Positions 34,464 to 36,166 of a stretch of 36,166 nucleotides of DNA are shown piece by piece. How positions within the stretch are numbered: the stretch's first letter is position 1; every line of letters starts with the position of its first letter. Source of the DNA: Lewinellaceae bacterium. GTDB taxonomy: Bacteria > Bacteroidota > Bacteroidia > Chitinophagales > Saprospiraceae. The stretch is from NCBI GenBank assembly GCA_024644235.1, contig JAHELJ010000037.1, positions 1 through 36,166 of the forward strand. The letters run 5' to 3'. The notes under the pieces are model-generated. The model searched no databases and was not told the origin of the DNA. It worked only from the letters and a program-made list of their open reading frames with translations. The position numbers and the translations under genes are program-made.

Positions 34464-36166
34464 TCAGATATTCATTTTTTTCAATTCATCAATCATGTGC
34501 TCGCTGGCTCTCCAAGCCAACGCCATGATGGTCCAGGTCGGATTTTTATCAGCCTGGGAGACAAAAGGACCACCATCCATCACGTACACATTGTCGACAT
34601 CGTGCAATTGCATGTATGAGTTAGTCACAGAATTTTTTGGATCACTACCCATCCTGGTTGTGCCGACTTCGTGTATGATACGTCCTGGTGCTGCCAACCC
34701 ATAGTCTGACTCTGGTCCTGATTTGTCACCAAGAGCAGTTCCACCCATGGCATCAATGATTTCATCGAAGGTATCCTGCATGTGTTTGGCCTGTTTGACC
34801 TCATTCTCTGACCAGGTATAGTTAAATCGTAATACGGGAATACCATATTCGTCCACCACATCAGGATCGATCTCACAGTAATTGTCTTCTCTGGCTATGC
34901 ATTCACCCCGGCCGCTCATGCCGACTACCGAGCCATAAAATCGCCTTACATCATCTTTCAACTTGGATCCATATCCACCCACGGAAAGACCGGCATCCTT
35001 TACCAGTTCATTCATGCTGGTTGCTCCAAAGCCAAAGCCGTAAGAAGGCATTCCCATGCCCCCCCAGACCTCAATATGATAGCCGCGAGGGAAATCCAAT
35101 TTTTGATCATTTAACCACCATGGTGTGTAAACATGCATGCCACCCACTCCGTCCTCGTTGTAGATTTCGCGGTTCATCAATTCGGGAATAAATCCTGCCC
35201 GGCTGGCTCCGGTAGAGTCGTGGAGGTATTTTCCAACTACGTTGCTCGAATTCCCCAAACCATTTGGGTGCTGACTGCTTCTAGAGTTAAGTAGCAACCT
35301 CGCAGACTCACAAGCTGAGGCCGCCAGCACAACAACCTTGGCCCTTATCTTGTATTCTTTTCTGTCTTCCTTATTGATGTAGGACACACCGGTGGCACGA
35401 CCTTCATCATCAGTAGTTACTTCCCTTACCATAGCATTGACGTGCAGATCTACACTTCCATTCTTCATGGCAGGAAAAACCAGACAGGTTCCGGATGAGA
35501 AATCTGCATAAACTTGGCAAGCTCGACCACATTGTCTACAATAAAAGCAAACGCCACGATCCTTGTTGATGGGACGGGTTAATATCGAAAGACGGGAGGG
35601 AATTACCGGGATACCCATCTTTCGAGCCCCTTTTATGTAATACAGTTCATGCAACCTTGGCTTAGGGGCAGGAAGGAAATAGCCATCAGGCTCATTGGGT
35701 ATGTTTTCTTTACTGCCAAAAACTCCCACCAGTTGGTCCAACCTGTCATAGTAAGGCTTGATATCATCATAACCTATCGGCCAATTATCACCTAGCCCAT
35801 CCTGGTCTTTTCTCTTGAAATCTAATGGACCAAAGCGAAGAGAAATTCTACCCCAATGATTGGTCCGACCTCCCAACATGCGGGAACGGAACCAATCAAA
35901 TTGAGTCCCATTCACACGGGTGTATGGTTCACCGTCAATTTCCCAGCCACCGTAAGCTGCATCGAAATCACCGAAAGCCCGGGTAGATCCGGCTCCTCGT
36001 CGAGGTGATTCCCATGGCCACTTTAATTGGGTCTGATGGGAGGGTTCCTTGGGATCAAAAAAAGGGCCAGCTTCCATCAAAGCCACGCTAAGGCCGGCAT
36101 CTGCCAAAATTTTGGTAGCCATACCACCACCGGCACCTGATCCCACAATACAGACATCGTATTCTT
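34464..36166 (-). CDS. GMC-family FAD oxidoreductase with FeS-type cysteine motif (5' partial)
   Basis: The frame runs to the right window edge, so the first residues are missing; the visible part begins EYDVCIVGSGAGGG, the FAD-binding Rossmann motif. Landmarks include LGGRTNHWGRISLRF, the substrate-side HEVGTTRMGSDP, and NPTWTIMALAWRAS with the catalytic region typical of gluconate 2-dehydrogenase/GMC flavoproteins. A CFYCRQCGRAC segment (35517-35549) matches CX2CX2CX3C and is likely to bind an iron-sulfur cluster, as in FAD-dependent glucose dehydrogenases. Paired with subunit 3 it would be exported and oxidise sugars or glycosides. A cytochrome subunit could lie beyond the window. The exact sugar and the position oxidised are not readable. 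Confidence 0.92.
   Translation of the reverse strand, partial: EYDVCIVGSGAGGGMATKILADAGLSVALMEAGPFFDPKEPSHQTQLKWPWESPRRGAGSTRAFGDFDAAYGGWEIDGEPYTRVNGTQFDWFRSRMLGGRTNHWGRISLRFGPLDFKRKDQDGLGDNWPIGYDDIKPYYDRLDQLVGVFGSKENIPNEPDGYFLPAPKPRLHELYYIKGARKMGIPVIPSRLSILTRPINKDRGVCFYCRQCGRACQVYADFSSGTCLVFPAMKNGSVDLHVNAMVREVTTDDEGRATGVSYINKEDRKEYKIRAKVVVLAASACESARLLLNSRSSQHPNGLGNSSNVVGKYLHDSTGASRAGFIPELMNREIYNEDGVGGMHVYTPWWLNDQKLDFPRGYHIEVWGGMGMPSYGFGFGATSMNELVKDAGLSVGGYGSKLKDDVRRFYGSVVGMSGRGECIAREDNYCEIDPDVVDEYGIPVLRFNYTWSENEVKQAKHMQDTFDEIIDAMGGTALGDKSGPESDYGLAAPGRIIHEVGTTRMGSDPKNSVTNSYMQLHDVDNVYVMDGGPFVSQADKNPTWTIMALAWRASEHMIDELKKMNI

Noticed and set aside
1-36166. tRNA, rRNA, CRISPR array, intact insertion sequence, prophage or toxin-antitoxin genes
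   Set aside because: No cloverleaf, repeat-spacer pattern, intact transposase or integrase motif was seen; most of the window is filled by the listed genes.

Overview
The window comes from a member of the Bacteroidota, most likely a free-living Cytophagales- or Saprospirales-type bacterium. The evidence is a GH10 protein with a type IX secretion (Por) tail, a TonB-dependent receptor of the outer-membrane beta-barrel type with an N-terminal carboxypeptidase-regulatory domain, a Bacteroidota-style promoter (TTTG, 19 bp, TAnnTTTG-like), many exported Tat-type oxidoreductases, weak Shine-Dalgarno sequences and moderate GC. No rRNA, tRNA, CRISPR array or intact insertion sequence was seen. Species cannot be assigned from the sequence alone.

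Layout. 1-1356: the end of a nos-type ABC transporter (nosF-like ATPase cut by the window edge, nosY-like permease). 1357-1705: a gene-poor gap with a perfect inverted repeat and a possible transposase scrap. 1706-6108: small unlinked genes, namely a secreted hypothetical protein with a good terminator, a hydroxypyruvate-isomerase-like TIM barrel, an AAC(6')-I-like acetyltransferase, a NYN-domain protein, an exported VWA protein and an exported ankyrin protein. 6137-10966: a TonB-dependent receptor divergent from an exported GH10 enzyme, followed by a DUF1080 lipoprotein. 10974-17323: a minus-strand block with a secreted hypothetical protein, a second TIM-barrel isomerase, a class III cyclase-TolB-TPR protein, a DUF819 membrane protein, an exported GH130-like enzyme and a conserved small protein. 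17360-30226: nine plus-strand genes separated by 3-74 bp. They encode DUF1549/DUF1553 cytochrome, DUF1501, DUF2231-cytochrome-LRR, an NHL propeller, cytochrome P450, a DASS transporter, DUF429, an FeS photolyase and a methyltransferase. 30237-36166: a Gfo/Idh/MocA oxidoreductase divergent from a PQQ dehydrogenase-cytochrome, then a gluconate-dehydrogenase-subunit-3-like protein and a GMC flavoprotein that runs off the window.

How the genes may work together. Two themes stand out. The first is periplasmic, quinone- or cytochrome-linked sugar oxidation and 3-keto-glycoside processing: GMC plus subunit 3, Gfo/Idh/MocA, DUF1080 and two TIM barrels, alongside GH10, GH130 and a TonB receptor. The second is an uncharacterised exported cytochrome operon (DUF1553/DUF1501/DUF2231/NHL) that appears to continue into a P450 and a carboxylate transporter; this is the best candidate for an undescribed system. 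Both assignments are inferences from family membership and spacing.
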